From assembly GCF_014251955.1 (NCBI RefSeq), contig NZ_CP059203.1, positions 242,789 to 306,788 on the forward strand: 64,000 nucleotides of DNA, written 5' to 3'. This DNA is from Blattabacterium cuenoti. Lineage in GTDB: Bacteria; Bacteroidota; Bacteroidia; Flavobacteriales; Blattabacteriaceae. The translations under genes were made by a program, and so were the position numbers. Shown here one piece after another: positions 45,574 to 54,855 of the stretch (the first letter of the stretch is position 1; every line of letters begins with the position of its first letter). Below the pieces are notes generated by a model that was given only the letters and a program-made list of their open reading frames with translations, searched no databases and was not told the DNA's origin.

Positions 45574-46233
45574 ATGCGTTTCGATATTGTTAGCGTTATT
45601 CCTGAAATTCTCAAGGGTACATTCTCCAATTCTATTTTAAAAAAAGCTATAGACAAAGGATTAATTGAAATTTATGTTCATGATTTAAAACAGTATGGAA
45701 TTGGAAAACGTAAGCAAGTGGACGATTATCCTTATGGTGGAGGAGATGGAATGGTGATTAGAATAGAACCTGTATATCAATGTTTTTCCAATCTTTTATC
45801 CGAAAGAGATTATGATGAAAAAATTTTCATGACTCCTGATGGAAAAGTTTTCTCACAAAAAGATGCTCACGAATTAACTCACAAAAAAAATATTCTTATT
45901 CTTTGTGGACGTTACAAAGGAATTGATCAGAGAATTAGAGATCACTTGATTTCCAAAGAAATATCTATTGGGCATTATGTTTTGTCTGGGGGAGAACTTG
46001 CGGCAGCTGTAATAGTAGAGGCAATATCCAGATTGTTACCTGGAGTCATCAATAATACAGATTCTATTCTTACGGATTCTTTTCAAAAAACTATTCCACC
46101 TCCTCCTCTTTATACCCGTCCAAAAATCTACAAAGGTTGGGAAGTCCCAAAAATTCTTTTATCTGGACATCATAAAAAAATAAAAGATTGGAAATCTAAA
46201 AAATCCTTGCAGGAATTAATAAAAAAAAAATAA
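45574..46233 (+). CDS. trmD: tRNA (guanine-37-N1)-methyltransferase
   Basis: TrmD methylates G37 next to the anticodon and prevents frameshifting. The 219-residue SPOUT protein has MRFDIVSVIPEI at the start, YGGGDGMV, CGRYKGIDQRI and the knot segment YVLSGGELAAAVIVEAISRLLPGV. It stands alone, not in the usual rpsP-rimM-trmD-rplS group; rpsP lies 5 kb away on the other strand. Confidence 0.95.
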   Translation: MRFDIVSVIPEILKGTFSNSILKKAIDKGLIEIYVHDLKQYGIGKRKQVDDYPYGGGDGMVIRIEPVYQCFSNLLSERDYDEKIFMTPDGKVFSQKDAHELTHKKNILILCGRYKGIDQRIRDHLISKEISIGHYVLSGGELAAAVIVEAISRLLPGVINNTDSILTDSFQKTIPPPPLYTRPKIYKGWEVPKILLSGHHKKIKDWKSKKSLQELIKKK

Positions 46234-46241
46234 AATATTGA

Positions 46242-47603
46242 TCAAATTAAATGAATTTTTCCATAAATTAATCGTTCAATCACTTTATCTATTTTTTCGA
46301 AATCAAATTCTTTGATTACATCTTGCATCATTTTTCTAATTTTTTGATTACATAAATTTCCTATACTCCCTTCATGAGAATGAGAAAATATCTCTTTTGT
46401 CAATGGTTTAAAAGATCCATTTTGGATATCCAATCCTACTTTTTGATAAGCTTCTCTAAATGAGTAACCTTCTTTGACTAGTTTATTAACAACTTCTACA
46501 CTGAATAAATAGTGATATTTATCCTCTTTCAGGATATCATTTTTCACTATGATATTGTTTAACATATACCTAAATATAGAAAAACATTTTTTTAATTCAT
46601 CAAAAACAGGAAGGAATCTTTCTTTAATAATTTGAAAATCTCTATGATATCCTGAACACAAATTGGACGAAATTAAAGAAATTTCATTTGGCAAAGAAGA
46701 GATCCTATTACATTTTGCTCTGATGATCTCAAAAACATCTGGATTTTTCTTATGAGGCATGATACTAGAACCGGTAGTTAGATGATCAGGAAAACTAATG
46801 AAATTGAAATTTTGACTTAAATATAAGCAAATATCTTGAGCCATTTTACTCAAAGTTCTTGCGCAAGAAGAAAGTGATTCTGTAACTATTCTTTCCATTT
46901 TTCCACGTCCCATTTGAGCATATACAACGTTATAATTTAAATTTTCAAATCCTAATAATTCAGTGGTCATTTTACGATTTAAAGGAAAAGAAGATCCGTA
47001 CCCAGCTGCGGATCCTAAAGGGTTTTTATTGGTAATACGATAAGCTGTACGAATTAACAACATATCATCTATCAAACTTTCTGCATAAGCAGCAAACCAA
47101 AGACCAAAAGAAGAAGGCATCGCTATTTGATAATGAGTGTACCCAGGGACTAATACGTTTTTATATTGTTCACTTAATTCTAATAAGAAGTCAAAAAAAG
47201 AAGAGATGATGAATACAATTTCTTTGATTTTTTCTCTAACAAATAGTTTCAAATCTACCAAAATTTGATCATTTCTTGATCTACCACTATGAATTTTTTT
47301 TCCTACTTCTCCTAAACGATCTGTTAATAAGAATTCTATTTGAGAATGAATATCTTCTATTCCTTCATTTATTATAAAATGATTTGTTAATATTTCGTTG
47401 ATATAAATATTTCGTAATTCTTGAATTAAAACTTCTAAATCTTTTTTATTTAACAATCCAATATTTTCTAACATAATCACATGAGCGATGGTTCCTATAA
47501 CATCATGTGGAGCCAGAAGTATATCTAATTCAGAATCTTTTCCTGAAGTAAAATCTTCTATTTCTTTATTTTTAATAATATTATTTTTTTCCCAAATTTT
47601 CAC
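46242..47603 (-). CDS. argH: Argininosuccinate lyase
   Basis: ArgH makes arginine and fumarate in the last step of arginine synthesis. The 453-residue enzyme keeps HSGRSRND (105-112), the catalytic histidine H157 in GYTHYQ, and the flexible signature loop GSSIMPHKKNP (278-288) with the catalytic serine. The start is GTG. Arginine is among the amino acids such symbionts are thought to make for their host. The gene is divergent from gyrB. Confidence 0.95.
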   Translation of the reverse strand: MKIWEKNNIIKNKEIEDFTSGKDSELDILLAPHDVIGTIAHVIMLENIGLLNKKDLEVLIQELRNIYINEILTNHFIINEGIEDIHSQIEFLLTDRLGEVGKKIHSGRSRNDQILVDLKLFVREKIKEIVFIISSFFDFLLELSEQYKNVLVPGYTHYQIAMPSSFGLWFAAYAESLIDDMLLIRTAYRITNKNPLGSAAGYGSSFPLNRKMTTELLGFENLNYNVVYAQMGRGKMERIVTESLSSCARTLSKMAQDICLYLSQNFNFISFPDHLTTGSSIMPHKKNPDVFEIIRAKCNRISSLPNEISLISSNLCSGYHRDFQIIKERFLPVFDELKKCFSIFRYMLNNIIVKNDILKEDKYHYLFSVEVVNKLVKEGYSFREAYQKVGLDIQNGSFKPLTKEIFSHSHEGSIGNLCNQKIRKMMQDVIKEFDFEKIDKVIERLIYGKIHLI

Positions 47604-47719
47604 GTAGTAATATTTTTTAGATTTTATCTATCTTTATTTTGTATAGAATATAATATTATTATAAAACTATAAATTTTTATGGAAATAGGAAAAATTTATT
47701 CTAATAAAATTCATGGATT

Positions 47720-49708
47720 ATGAACAAACATAATGAGAATAATAATAAAAAAAAAAATACCGACTCTATTTCTTCTTCTCCTACTACTATGTATACGGCA
47801 GATAGTATACAATCTCTAGAAGGAATTGAGCATATAAGACTTAGACCTTCTATGTATATTGGAGATGTAGGAATTAGAGGGTTGCATCATTTGGTCTTCG
47901 AAGTAATAGATAATTCTGTTGATGAAGCATTGGCAGGTTTTTGTAATAAAATATGGGTAACTATTCACAAAAATGGATTTGTGACAGTATTAGACAATGG
48001 ACGTGGAATCCCAATAGACATTCATAAAAAAGAAGGTAAGTCTGCTCTTGAAGTGGTTATGACGAAAATTGGTGCAGGTGGAAAGTTTGATAAGAATTCC
48101 TATAAAGTTTCTGGAGGGTTGCATGGAGTAGGAATATCCTGTGTTAATGCTTTATCAAAAAAACTTATAGTTACAATTTACAGAAATGGAAAAATTTATC
48201 AACAAGAATATTTCAAAGGAAAACCTGTTTATGAGGTAAAAAATTTAGGGGAAACGAATATGCAAGGAACAAAAATTCATTATCTAGCTGATAGTTCTAT
48301 TTTTAGTTCTATTATATATAATTATGATATATTGTCTACACGTTTGAAAGAATTATCTTTTTTAAATAAAGGACTTCACTTATTTTTAACATATGAAAAA
48401 AACAACATAGAAAATAATTCAAAAAAAGAGTATTTTTTTTCTAAAAATGGATTAAAAGAATATCTTCCTATTCTAGATAAAAATCAAGAATCATTAACAA
48501 AAAATATTCTTTTTATTGAAGGAGAGAAAGAAAATACTTTTGTGGAAGTAGCTATGCAATACAATACTTCTTTTAAAGAAAGAATTTATTCTTATGTTAA
48601 TAACATAAATACTTATGAAGGAGGGACACATCTTTCTGGATTTCGAAGAGCTTTAACCAGAACGTTAAAAAAATATGCAGAAGGACATGGAATTTTTTCC
48701 AATAAGGATAAAGTGGAATTTACGGGAGATGATTTCCGAGAAGGAATTACAGCTATTATATCTGTTAGAGTTATGGAGCCTCAATTTGAGGGACAAACTA
48801 AAACAAAATTAAGTAATCACGAAGTAGGAGGAGTTGTAGAGAAAATTGTAGGGGAAATGTTTAATATTTATTTAGAAGAACATCCTGTAGATAGAAAAAA
48901 AATTATTGATAAGGTGATATTAGCGGCTAAAGCACGTCAAGCAGCTAAAAAAGCACGTGAATTCATACAAAGAAAAAATCCAGTAAGTAGCAGTCTTTTA
49001 CCTGGAAAGTTAGCAGATTGTTCTTTAAACAATCCAGAAACTTGTGAAATTTATTTAGTAGAAGGAGATTCTGCAGGTGGAACAGCTAAACAAGGGAGAG
49101 ATAGAAATTTTCAAGCTATTTTACCTTTGCGAGGAAAAATACTAAATGTAGAAAAAGCAATGCAATATAAAATATTCGAAAATGAGGAAATAAGAAACAT
49201 ATTTACTTCTTTAGGAGTTTCTATTGGAACAGAAGAAAATCAAAAAATTTTAAATGTCACAAAACTTAGATACAATAAAATTATCATTATGACAGACGCT
49301 GATATAGATGGAAGTCATATTTCAACTTTGATTTTAACATTATTCTTTCGTTATATGAAACCTTTAATAGAAAAAGGACATATTTATATTGCTACGCCAC
49401 CACTTTATTTAATCAAAAAAGGAAATCATTCTCAATATGCTTGGAATGATCAGGAAAGAGAAGCCATTCTCAATAGATTAGGAGGAAGAAAACATGTCAA
49501 TGTTCAACGTTATAAAGGATTAGGAGAAATGAATGCAGAACAACTTTGGGAAACGACTATGAACCCTAAAAAAAGAACCTTACGAAAGGTTCATATAGAA
49601 AATCATTCGGAAGCCGATAAAATATTCTCCATTCTTATGGGAGATGAAGTTCCTCCTCGTAGAAATTTTATAGAAACCAATGCGATACATGCAAAAATTG
49701 ATGTTTAA
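47720..49708 (+). CDS. gyrB: DNA gyrase subunit B
   Basis: GyrB is the ATPase subunit of gyrase. The 662-residue protein has the GHKL ATP site (EVIDNSVDEA, DNGRGIP, GGLHGVG), the transducer domain, and the TOPRIM motifs LVEGDSAGG and MTDADIDGSH, ending with RYKGLGEMNAEQLW. The first 23 residues are Asn/Lys/Ser-rich and include an A11 run at 47747-47757. A second ATG at 47789 (MYTADSIQSLEG) begins exactly where family homology begins and may be the real or an additional start. Confidence 0.95.
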   Translation: MNKHNENNNKKKNTDSISSSPTTMYTADSIQSLEGIEHIRLRPSMYIGDVGIRGLHHLVFEVIDNSVDEALAGFCNKIWVTIHKNGFVTVLDNGRGIPIDIHKKEGKSALEVVMTKIGAGGKFDKNSYKVSGGLHGVGISCVNALSKKLIVTIYRNGKIYQQEYFKGKPVYEVKNLGETNMQGTKIHYLADSSIFSSIIYNYDILSTRLKELSFLNKGLHLFLTYEKNNIENNSKKEYFFSKNGLKEYLPILDKNQESLTKNILFIEGEKENTFVEVAMQYNTSFKERIYSYVNNINTYEGGTHLSGFRRALTRTLKKYAEGHGIFSNKDKVEFTGDDFREGITAIISVRVMEPQFEGQTKTKLSNHEVGGVVEKIVGEMFNIYLEEHPVDRKKIIDKVILAAKARQAAKKAREFIQRKNPVSSSLLPGKLADCSLNNPETCEIYLVEGDSAGGTAKQGRDRNFQAILPLRGKILNVEKAMQYKIFENEEIRNIFTSLGVSIGTEENQKILNVTKLRYNKIIIMTDADIDGSHISTLILTLFFRYMKPLIEKGHIYIATPPLYLIKKGNHSQYAWNDQEREAILNRLGGRKHVNVQRYKGLGEMNAEQLWETTMNPKKRTLRKVHIENHSEADKIFSILMGDEVPPRRNFIETNAIHAKIDV

Positions 49709-49759
49709 TCATAAACATTTTCTTTCTTTTTTTGGATTGACAAAAATAATAAAAAATTA

Positions 49760-50587
49760 ATGAATTATACCCAATCAATCCTATTAGGTATTATTGAAGG
49801 TCTTACAGAGTTCTTCCCTATTTCTTCTACAGGACACATGATTATTGCAGCATCTATGATGGGGATACTTGAAAAAAAAATAACTAAATTATTTCTAATC
49901 ACTGTTCAGTTTGGAGCTGTTTTATCTGTATTCGTTTTATATAGAAAACAGTTTTTTTTTCGAAAATGGGATTTTTATCTAAAAATTTTGATAGCTAGTC
50001 TTCCCATAGGATTTTTTGGTTTTTTATTGAATAATAAAATAAATTTTTTTTTAGAAAATCCACTGATGGTAGCCATATCCATTTTTATAGGAGGATTAAT
50101 CATTCTAAAAGTAGAAAATTATTATGAAAAAAACTTGACTAAAAATAGTAGGATCACTTATTTTAAAGCTTTTATTATTGGATTATGTCAATGTATGGCT
50201 CTGATTCCAGGAGTATCTAGAAGTGCGACGACAATCGTTTCTTGTATGCTACAAAATATTAATAGAAGAAAGTCTATTGAATTTTCTTTTTTTTTATCCG
50301 TCCCTATTATTGGGATTGCTACATGTAAAAAGTTATTTGACTCTTATTTTCATTTTTCATTTGATTTTCGTAGATTTTTTATTTTTCCAAATTTATTATG
50401 GAAACCATTCTTATTGCAAGAAATAGGATTATTAGTTATTGGAAATATAGTATCTTTTATTACAGGAATGATTGCTATCAAATGCTTTATGACATATCTA
50501 AAAAAAAATAATTTTAAATTATTCGGATACTACAGAATCATCTTGGGAATTGTTTTTATCGTGATTCATTATTTTTTTGTATTATAA
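49760..50587 (+). CDS. uppP: Undecaprenyl-diphosphatase
   Basis: UppP (BacA) dephosphorylates undecaprenyl diphosphate so that the lipid carrier can be reused by MraY. The 275-residue membrane protein has about eight helices and both catalytic motifs: EGLTEFFPISSTGHM near 15 and PGVSRSATT near 150. It overlaps the upstream-most possible start of truB and probably shares its transcript. Confidence 0.94.
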   Translation: MNYTQSILLGIIEGLTEFFPISSTGHMIIAASMMGILEKKITKLFLITVQFGAVLSVFVLYRKQFFFRKWDFYLKILIASLPIGFFGFLLNNKINFFLENPLMVAISIFIGGLIILKVENYYEKNLTKNSRITYFKAFIIGLCQCMALIPGVSRSATTIVSCMLQNINRRKSIEFSFFLSVPIIGIATCKKLFDSYFHFSFDFRRFFIFPNLLWKPFLLQEIGLLVIGNIVSFITGMIAIKCFMTYLKKNNFKLFGYYRIILGIVFIVIHYFFVL

Positions 50588-50597
50588 AATTTTGATT

Positions 50598-51308
50598 TTG
50601 AATTATTCAGAATTCATACATGGAAAACGTTTATTAATAGATAAACCATGGGGGTATACTTCTTTTGAAGTAGTGAAAAAAATTAGGAAAAAGATTAGAA
50701 GTTCTCTTTCTTCTATAAATTCATTGAAAATAGGACATGCGGGGACTTTAGATCCTCTCGCAACAGGACTTTTAATTGTTTTGACAGGAAGATATACGAA
50801 ACAAGTAAATCGTATTCAAAATTACAATAAAATTTATACAGGAATTATAAAGCTTGGATGTGAAACTCCATCATTTGATTCAGAAACAGAAGAATGTAAT
50901 TTTTCTTCTTTATCTCACATTACTCCTGAATTGATTCAACAAGTTTCTAAAAAAAAATTTCTAGGTGAAATTGATCAATTTCCTCCCTATTTTTCTGCCT
51001 TACAAATAAAAGGAAAACGATCCTATGAGTATGCTAGAAAAGGCAAAAAAATCAGTCATCTGAAACCTAGACGTGTAAAAATTTATCAATTTTACATTCT
51101 AAAAATTAGAATTCCCTATATCAAATTTTTTATAGAATGTGGGAAAGGAACTTATATTAGATCTATAGCTAAAGATTTTGGTCAAGCATTAAAAAGTGGA
51201 GCATATTTACTTTCTTTAAGAAGAGAACAAATAGGATATTTTTCTATGAATAAGCCTATGGAATTAGAACTTTCAAAAATTATAGGATTTCCATGTTACA
51301 TGGAATAA
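50598..51308 (+). CDS. truB: tRNA pseudouridine-55 synthase
   Basis: TruB makes pseudouridine 55 in the T loop of tRNAs. The 236-residue protein has LLIDKPWGYTSFEVV, the catalytic GHAGTLDPLATGLL, YTGIIKLG and KGTYIRSIAKDFG. No ATG is available; TTG at 50598 (MNYSEFIHGK) fits the family's usual N-terminus best, with TTG at 50592 or 50577 as alternatives. It ends 12 bases from convergent rpsP. Confidence 0.92.
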   Translation: MNYSEFIHGKRLLIDKPWGYTSFEVVKKIRKKIRSSLSSINSLKIGHAGTLDPLATGLLIVLTGRYTKQVNRIQNYNKIYTGIIKLGCETPSFDSETEECNFSSLSHITPELIQQVSKKKFLGEIDQFPPYFSALQIKGKRSYEYARKGKKISHLKPRRVKIYQFYILKIRIPYIKFFIECGKGTYIRSIAKDFGQALKSGAYLLSLRREQIGYFSMNKPMELELSKIIGFPCYME

Positions 51309-51320
51309 AACTATTGAATT

Positions 51321-51659
51321 TTATATTTTTTTTTGTTTGTACCACATATGAAATTTTCTATGGACTTCTTCATCAGTTAATACGCCTTTTTTTACTCCTT
51401 CTAATAAATGTTTTTTGAGGAATACACCATTTTTAGAAAAAATGGATTTTACCGTTTCTGTAGGTTGTGCTCCTTTCATCAACCATGAAACAGCATTTTT
51501 CATTTTTAATACTGTTGAAGGAGGATCCGTATGAGGATTATAAGTTCCTAGTTTTTCAATAAATTTTCCATCTCTTGGAGAACGAGAGTCTGATACAACT
51601 ATATGATAAACAGGATTATGTTTTTTACCAATTCTTTTTAAACGTATTTTTACAGACAT
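51321..51659 (-). CDS. rpsP: 30S ribosomal protein S16
   Basis: S16 binds 16S rRNA during early assembly of the small subunit. The 112-residue protein begins [26 protein letters not shown] in the family's usual way, followed by [14 protein letters not shown]. It has the C-terminal extension common in Bacteroidetes (about 80-112). It stands alone and has the best-supported promoter of the window just upstream. Confidence 0.95.
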   Translation of the reverse strand: MSVKIRLKRIGKKHNPVYHIVVSDSRSPRDGKFIEKLGTYNPHTDPPSTVLKMKNAVSWLMKGAQPTETVKSIFSKNGVFLKKHLLEGVKKGVLTDEEVHRKFHMWYKQKKI

Positions 51660-51731
51660 AATTTTTATGATGTTTTGATTTCAAGAATCAAAAATTTCTT
51701 GACTTCATTAGTAGAAGACTAACTAAAAATA

Positions 51732-51763
51732 CAAAATTATCTTTTTTTTCTCTATCATACAAT
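51732..51763 (-). promoter_or_regulatory. Promoter of rpsP
   Basis: On the minus strand ATTG (51760-51763) is followed after 20 bases by TAATTTTG (51732-51739). This fits the Bacteroidetes promoter pattern TTTG-N19-21-TAnnTTTG in both elements and spacing. The transcript would start near 51725, about 65 bases before rpsP. Confidence 0.65.
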
Positions 51764-51893
51764 AAATGAATATGACGATTTATTGTTGAAAAACAGACTT
51801 ATGAATCCATACACCCTATCACTTTCCTTCCTTTACTTATTATAATGTTTTTGAAAAAAAAATGGTATATATTTACATTTTTCATATTTTATA

Positions 51894-51964
51894 AGACCCG
51901 TTGTGTAACGGTAGCACAGCAGATTTTGGTTCTGTTAGTTGGGGTTCGAGTCCCTGCGGGTCTG
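51894..51964 (+). tRNA. trnQ: tRNA-Gln (UUG)
   Basis: The acceptor stem AGACCCG pairs fully with CGGGTCT, and the discriminator is G. The anticodon loop TTTTGGT gives anticodon UUG, and the T loop is TTCGAGT. CCA is not encoded. It lies 76 bases before the symporter gene. Confidence 0.95.
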
Positions 51965-52040
51965 TTGCCGTATTTTTTTTTGTGTTTGGGGAAGAAGAAT
52001 ACAAATACACTTTTTTCTGAGAAATGTTGAATTTTACAAA

Positions 52041-53444
52041 ATGAGTATTGGAATGAAAGTAAAAAAAGAAAAAATTTTACTAATAGCATTTTTAAGTGTT
52101 TTAGCATATGTGTTGATCCACTTATTAAAATCCTTTTTGGGATTGGAAAAATTTCCTCTTTGCATATTTAGATATTTTGTCATATCTCTTTTTATGTTAT
52201 ATGCCTTTCTTAAAAAGGACTTAACTACTTGGATTTTGTTATCCATCATTATAGGAATAGAAGTAGGAATAGATTTTCCAAAGATAGCTATAGAATTGAG
52301 ATTTTTATCTCAAATTTTTTTAAGAATGATCAAAACAATTATAGCTCCCATCTTATTTTCCACTTTAGTTGTTGGGATAGCGAGTCATTCAAATATTAAA
52401 CAATTAGGGAATATGGGATGGAAATCCCTTCTTTATTTCGAAATAGTTACCACTCTCGCATTGTTCATAGGTCTTATTGCAATTAATTTATCTCAAGCGG
52501 GAGTAGGAATTGTAATGCCATCAGGAATCACGGAACAACAATTGCCTAAAGTAGAAAGTAAAACTTGGCAAGAGACTATTCTTCATGTATTTCCAGAAAA
52601 TTTTATTAAGTCAATATATCATGGAGATGTACTCCCTATTGTTGTATTTTCCGTCATATTTGGGATATCTATGGTATTCTTGGATGAAAAAAAACGTACC
52701 CCTATATTACTCTTTGCAGAGAGTCTTTCCGAGATCATGTTTAAATTTACTAAGATAATTATGTATTTCGCTCCTATAGGAGTAGGATCCGCTATTGCTT
52801 ATACAGTAGGACATATGGGATTGGATATATTATATAATCTTTTTCAGTTATTATTAACACTTTATATCGCTTTACTGATCTTTTTGATATTTGTTTTATT
52901 TCCCATTCTTTTATGGATAAAAGTCCCTTTAAGAGGTTTTGTTAAAGCCTTAACTGAACCTGTATCATTAGCATTTGCTACTACAAGTTCAGAATCGGCT
53001 TTACCTCTTCTTATGGAAAATTTAGAGAAATTAGGGGTTCCTAGAAAAATTATTGCTTTTGTTATTCCTGCAGGGTATAGTTTTAATTTAGATGGGACTA
53101 CTCTTTATCTATCTTTAGCTACTGTATTCGTCGCACAAGCTTCTGGAATCCCTTTAAGTTTTAGTCAGCAAATCTTTATCGGGTTAACTTTAATTTTAAC
53201 AAGTAAAGGTGTCGCCGGAGTTCCTAGAGCCTCTTTAGTCATTCTTTTAGCTACTGTAGCATCTTTTGGATTACCGACTTGGCCTATTTTAGCGATTATA
53301 GGAATAGATGAATTAATGGATATGGCTAGAACTACCGTAAATGTTATAGGAAATGGATTAGCTAGTTGTGTGATAGCTCGTTCCGAAGGAGAATTAGACG
53401 ATGAAAAAATGTTAGATTATATAAAAAAACGTGATCAAGATTAA
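52041..53444 (+). CDS. gltP: Dicarboxylate/amino acid:cation symporter (DAACS family)
   Basis: The 467-residue membrane protein belongs to the glutamate/aspartate/C4-dicarboxylate symporters. It shows the serine-rich re-entrant loop (FATTSSESALPLL near 317-329), PAGYSFNLDGTTLYLS and GIDELMDMARTTVNVIGNG. The ATG at 52041 (MSIGMKVKKEK) was chosen, because an upstream in-frame start would lie inside tRNA-Gln. It could import glutamate, aspartate or a dicarboxylate from the host; the substrate is not decided by sequence alone. Confidence 0.88.
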   Translation: MSIGMKVKKEKILLIAFLSVLAYVLIHLLKSFLGLEKFPLCIFRYFVISLFMLYAFLKKDLTTWILLSIIIGIEVGIDFPKIAIELRFLSQIFLRMIKTIIAPILFSTLVVGIASHSNIKQLGNMGWKSLLYFEIVTTLALFIGLIAINLSQAGVGIVMPSGITEQQLPKVESKTWQETILHVFPENFIKSIYHGDVLPIVVFSVIFGISMVFLDEKKRTPILLFAESLSEIMFKFTKIIMYFAPIGVGSAIAYTVGHMGLDILYNLFQLLLTLYIALLIFLIFVLFPILLWIKVPLRGFVKALTEPVSLAFATTSSESALPLLMENLEKLGVPRKIIAFVIPAGYSFNLDGTTLYLSLATVFVAQASGIPLSFSQQIFIGLTLILTSKGVAGVPRASLVILLATVASFGLPTWPILAIIGIDELMDMARTTVNVIGNGLASCVIARSEGELDDEKMLDYIKKRDQD

Positions 53445-53473
53445 TGAATTGAATCGTATTACGAATTTTTGTT

Positions 53474-54541
53474 TTGAATTTGAAGAAGTTTTTTTATAGA
53501 AAACAAAAATATTCTATAGATCCAAATGGAGTAGTCACAAAAAAGAGTTTTTCCAATATTGCTCTAATAAAATATTGGGGAAAAAAAAAGAATAAAATTC
53601 AAATCCCGTTGAATTCGTCTATTAGTTATTCCCTAGTAGATGTTTACACGGTAACACGATTGATTTACCATCTTAAAAAAAGAAAAGAAAGAAATTTTTC
53701 TGTAAGAGTTTTTTTTTCGGGAAAAGAAAAAATCAGTTTTATTCCAAAAATTTTAGAATTTTTTCATAGAATTTCATTTTATTGTTCTTATTTACGAGAT
53801 TTTAATTTTGTGATAGAAACAGAAAACACTTTTCCACATAGTAGTGGAATCGCTTCTTCTGCTTCCTCTATGAGCGCTTTAGCTTTATGTATCATGGAAA
53901 TAGAAAAAAAATTAGTTTCTTCTTTGAAGGAAGATTTTTTTTTAAAAAAAGCTTCTTTTTTAGCTAGATTAGGGTCCGGTAGTGCTTGTCGATCTATTTA
54001 TCCTGGACTTGTAGTTTGGGGTGGGCATAAATCCATAAAAGGAAGTAATAATCTTTATGCTATTCCCTACCCCTATCAAGTCCATCCTATTTTTACAAAA
54101 ATGGTAGATACTATTTTAGTCATAGATGAAGATCCTAAAGAAATATCTAGTTCAAAAGGACATCAACTAATGAATTATAATCCTTATGCTAAAGAGAGAT
54201 TAAAATGTGCTAATAAAAATATGGAGAGACTGATCTCTATATTAAAAGTAGGAGATTTACAAGATTTTGGAGAATTAATAGAACATGAAGCTTTGAGTCT
54301 TCATGCCATGATTATGACCTCTCATCCCTATTTTTTATGGATGAAACCAAATACACTGAACGTTCTTTATAAAGTATGGGATTTTAGAAAACAAAGCAGA
54401 AAAAATATCTATTTTACACTAGATGCAGGAGCCAATGTTCATCTTTTATATCCCATTCAAGAAAAAAAATTCATCATGAAATTGATATATAATGATCTGT
54501 TCTCTTACTGTAAAAAAATTATAGAAAGTTTTTGCATATAA
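53474..54541 (+). CDS. mvaD: Diphosphomevalonate decarboxylase
   Basis: MvaD makes isopentenyl diphosphate in the last step of the mevalonate pathway. The 355-residue GHMP kinase-like protein has SNIALIKYWGKK (near 27-38), the phosphate loop SSGIASSASSMSALAL and GSGSACRS. The start is a TTG at 53474, or the TTG two codons later; no suitable ATG exists. It feeds undecaprenyl phosphate synthesis, needed by MraY and UppP. Use of mevalonate rather than DXP is typical of flavobacteria. Confidence 0.92.
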   Translation: MNLKKFFYRKQKYSIDPNGVVTKKSFSNIALIKYWGKKKNKIQIPLNSSISYSLVDVYTVTRLIYHLKKRKERNFSVRVFFSGKEKISFIPKILEFFHRISFYCSYLRDFNFVIETENTFPHSSGIASSASSMSALALCIMEIEKKLVSSLKEDFFLKKASFLARLGSGSACRSIYPGLVVWGGHKSIKGSNNLYAIPYPYQVHPIFTKMVDTILVIDEDPKEISSSKGHQLMNYNPYAKERLKCANKNMERLISILKVGDLQDFGELIEHEALSLHAMIMTSHPYFLWMKPNTLNVLYKVWDFRKQSRKNIYFTLDAGANVHLLYPIQEKKFIMKLIYNDLFSYCKKIIESFCI

Positions 54542-54638
54542 TTATTATTTTTTATTCTTATCTTAAGAGAATATGTTGTATTATGTATGTATATGTATTA
54601 ATTTAATATAAAATAACAAACAAATAAAATTAATTGTC

Positions 54639-54646
54639 TATCTTTG
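54639..54646 (+). promoter_or_regulatory. Candidate -7 element upstream of tRNA-His
   Basis: TATCTTTG matches TAnnTTTG in the 222-base gap after mvaD. The rest of the gap is AT-rich and contains a short ACT trinucleotide run (54691-54704) and no gene that I can see. Confidence 0.35.
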
Positions 54647-54763
54647 TCATACAAAATTCATTTAGAGAAATTCCCTAATACTAACGACGATACTACTACT
54701 ACTAACTCTAAATAAACTTACTTATTTTATTATATGCTTGCTTCTTCTTATGGTTGTTATGAT

Positions 54764-54839
54764 GGTGGACGTAGCTCAGTTGGTTGAGAGCATCAGATTG
54801 TGGTTCTGAGGGTCGCCGGTTCGAATCCGGTCGTCCACC
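54764..54839 (+). tRNA. trnH: tRNA-His (GUG)
   Basis: The molecule starts with the extra G(-1), at 54764, that marks tRNA-His, opposite discriminator C73 (54839). The acceptor stem GTGGACG pairs with CGTCCAC. The anticodon loop TTGTGGT carries GUG, and the T arm is CCGGTTCGAATCCGG. It is charged by the hisS product encoded at 30510. Confidence 0.96.
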
Positions 54840-54855
54840 CACCCCACCCTAAAAA

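Noticed and set aside
51939-52040. Extended N-terminus of the DAACS symporter
   Set aside because: The upstream codons begin inside tRNA-Gln; the ATG at 52041 fits the family.
54542-54763. Small RNA (4.5S RNA or similar) in the gap before tRNA-His
   Set aside because: No SRP-RNA core or other known fold was seen; only AT-rich sequence, a weak 6-bp inverted repeat near 54553 and an ACT run.
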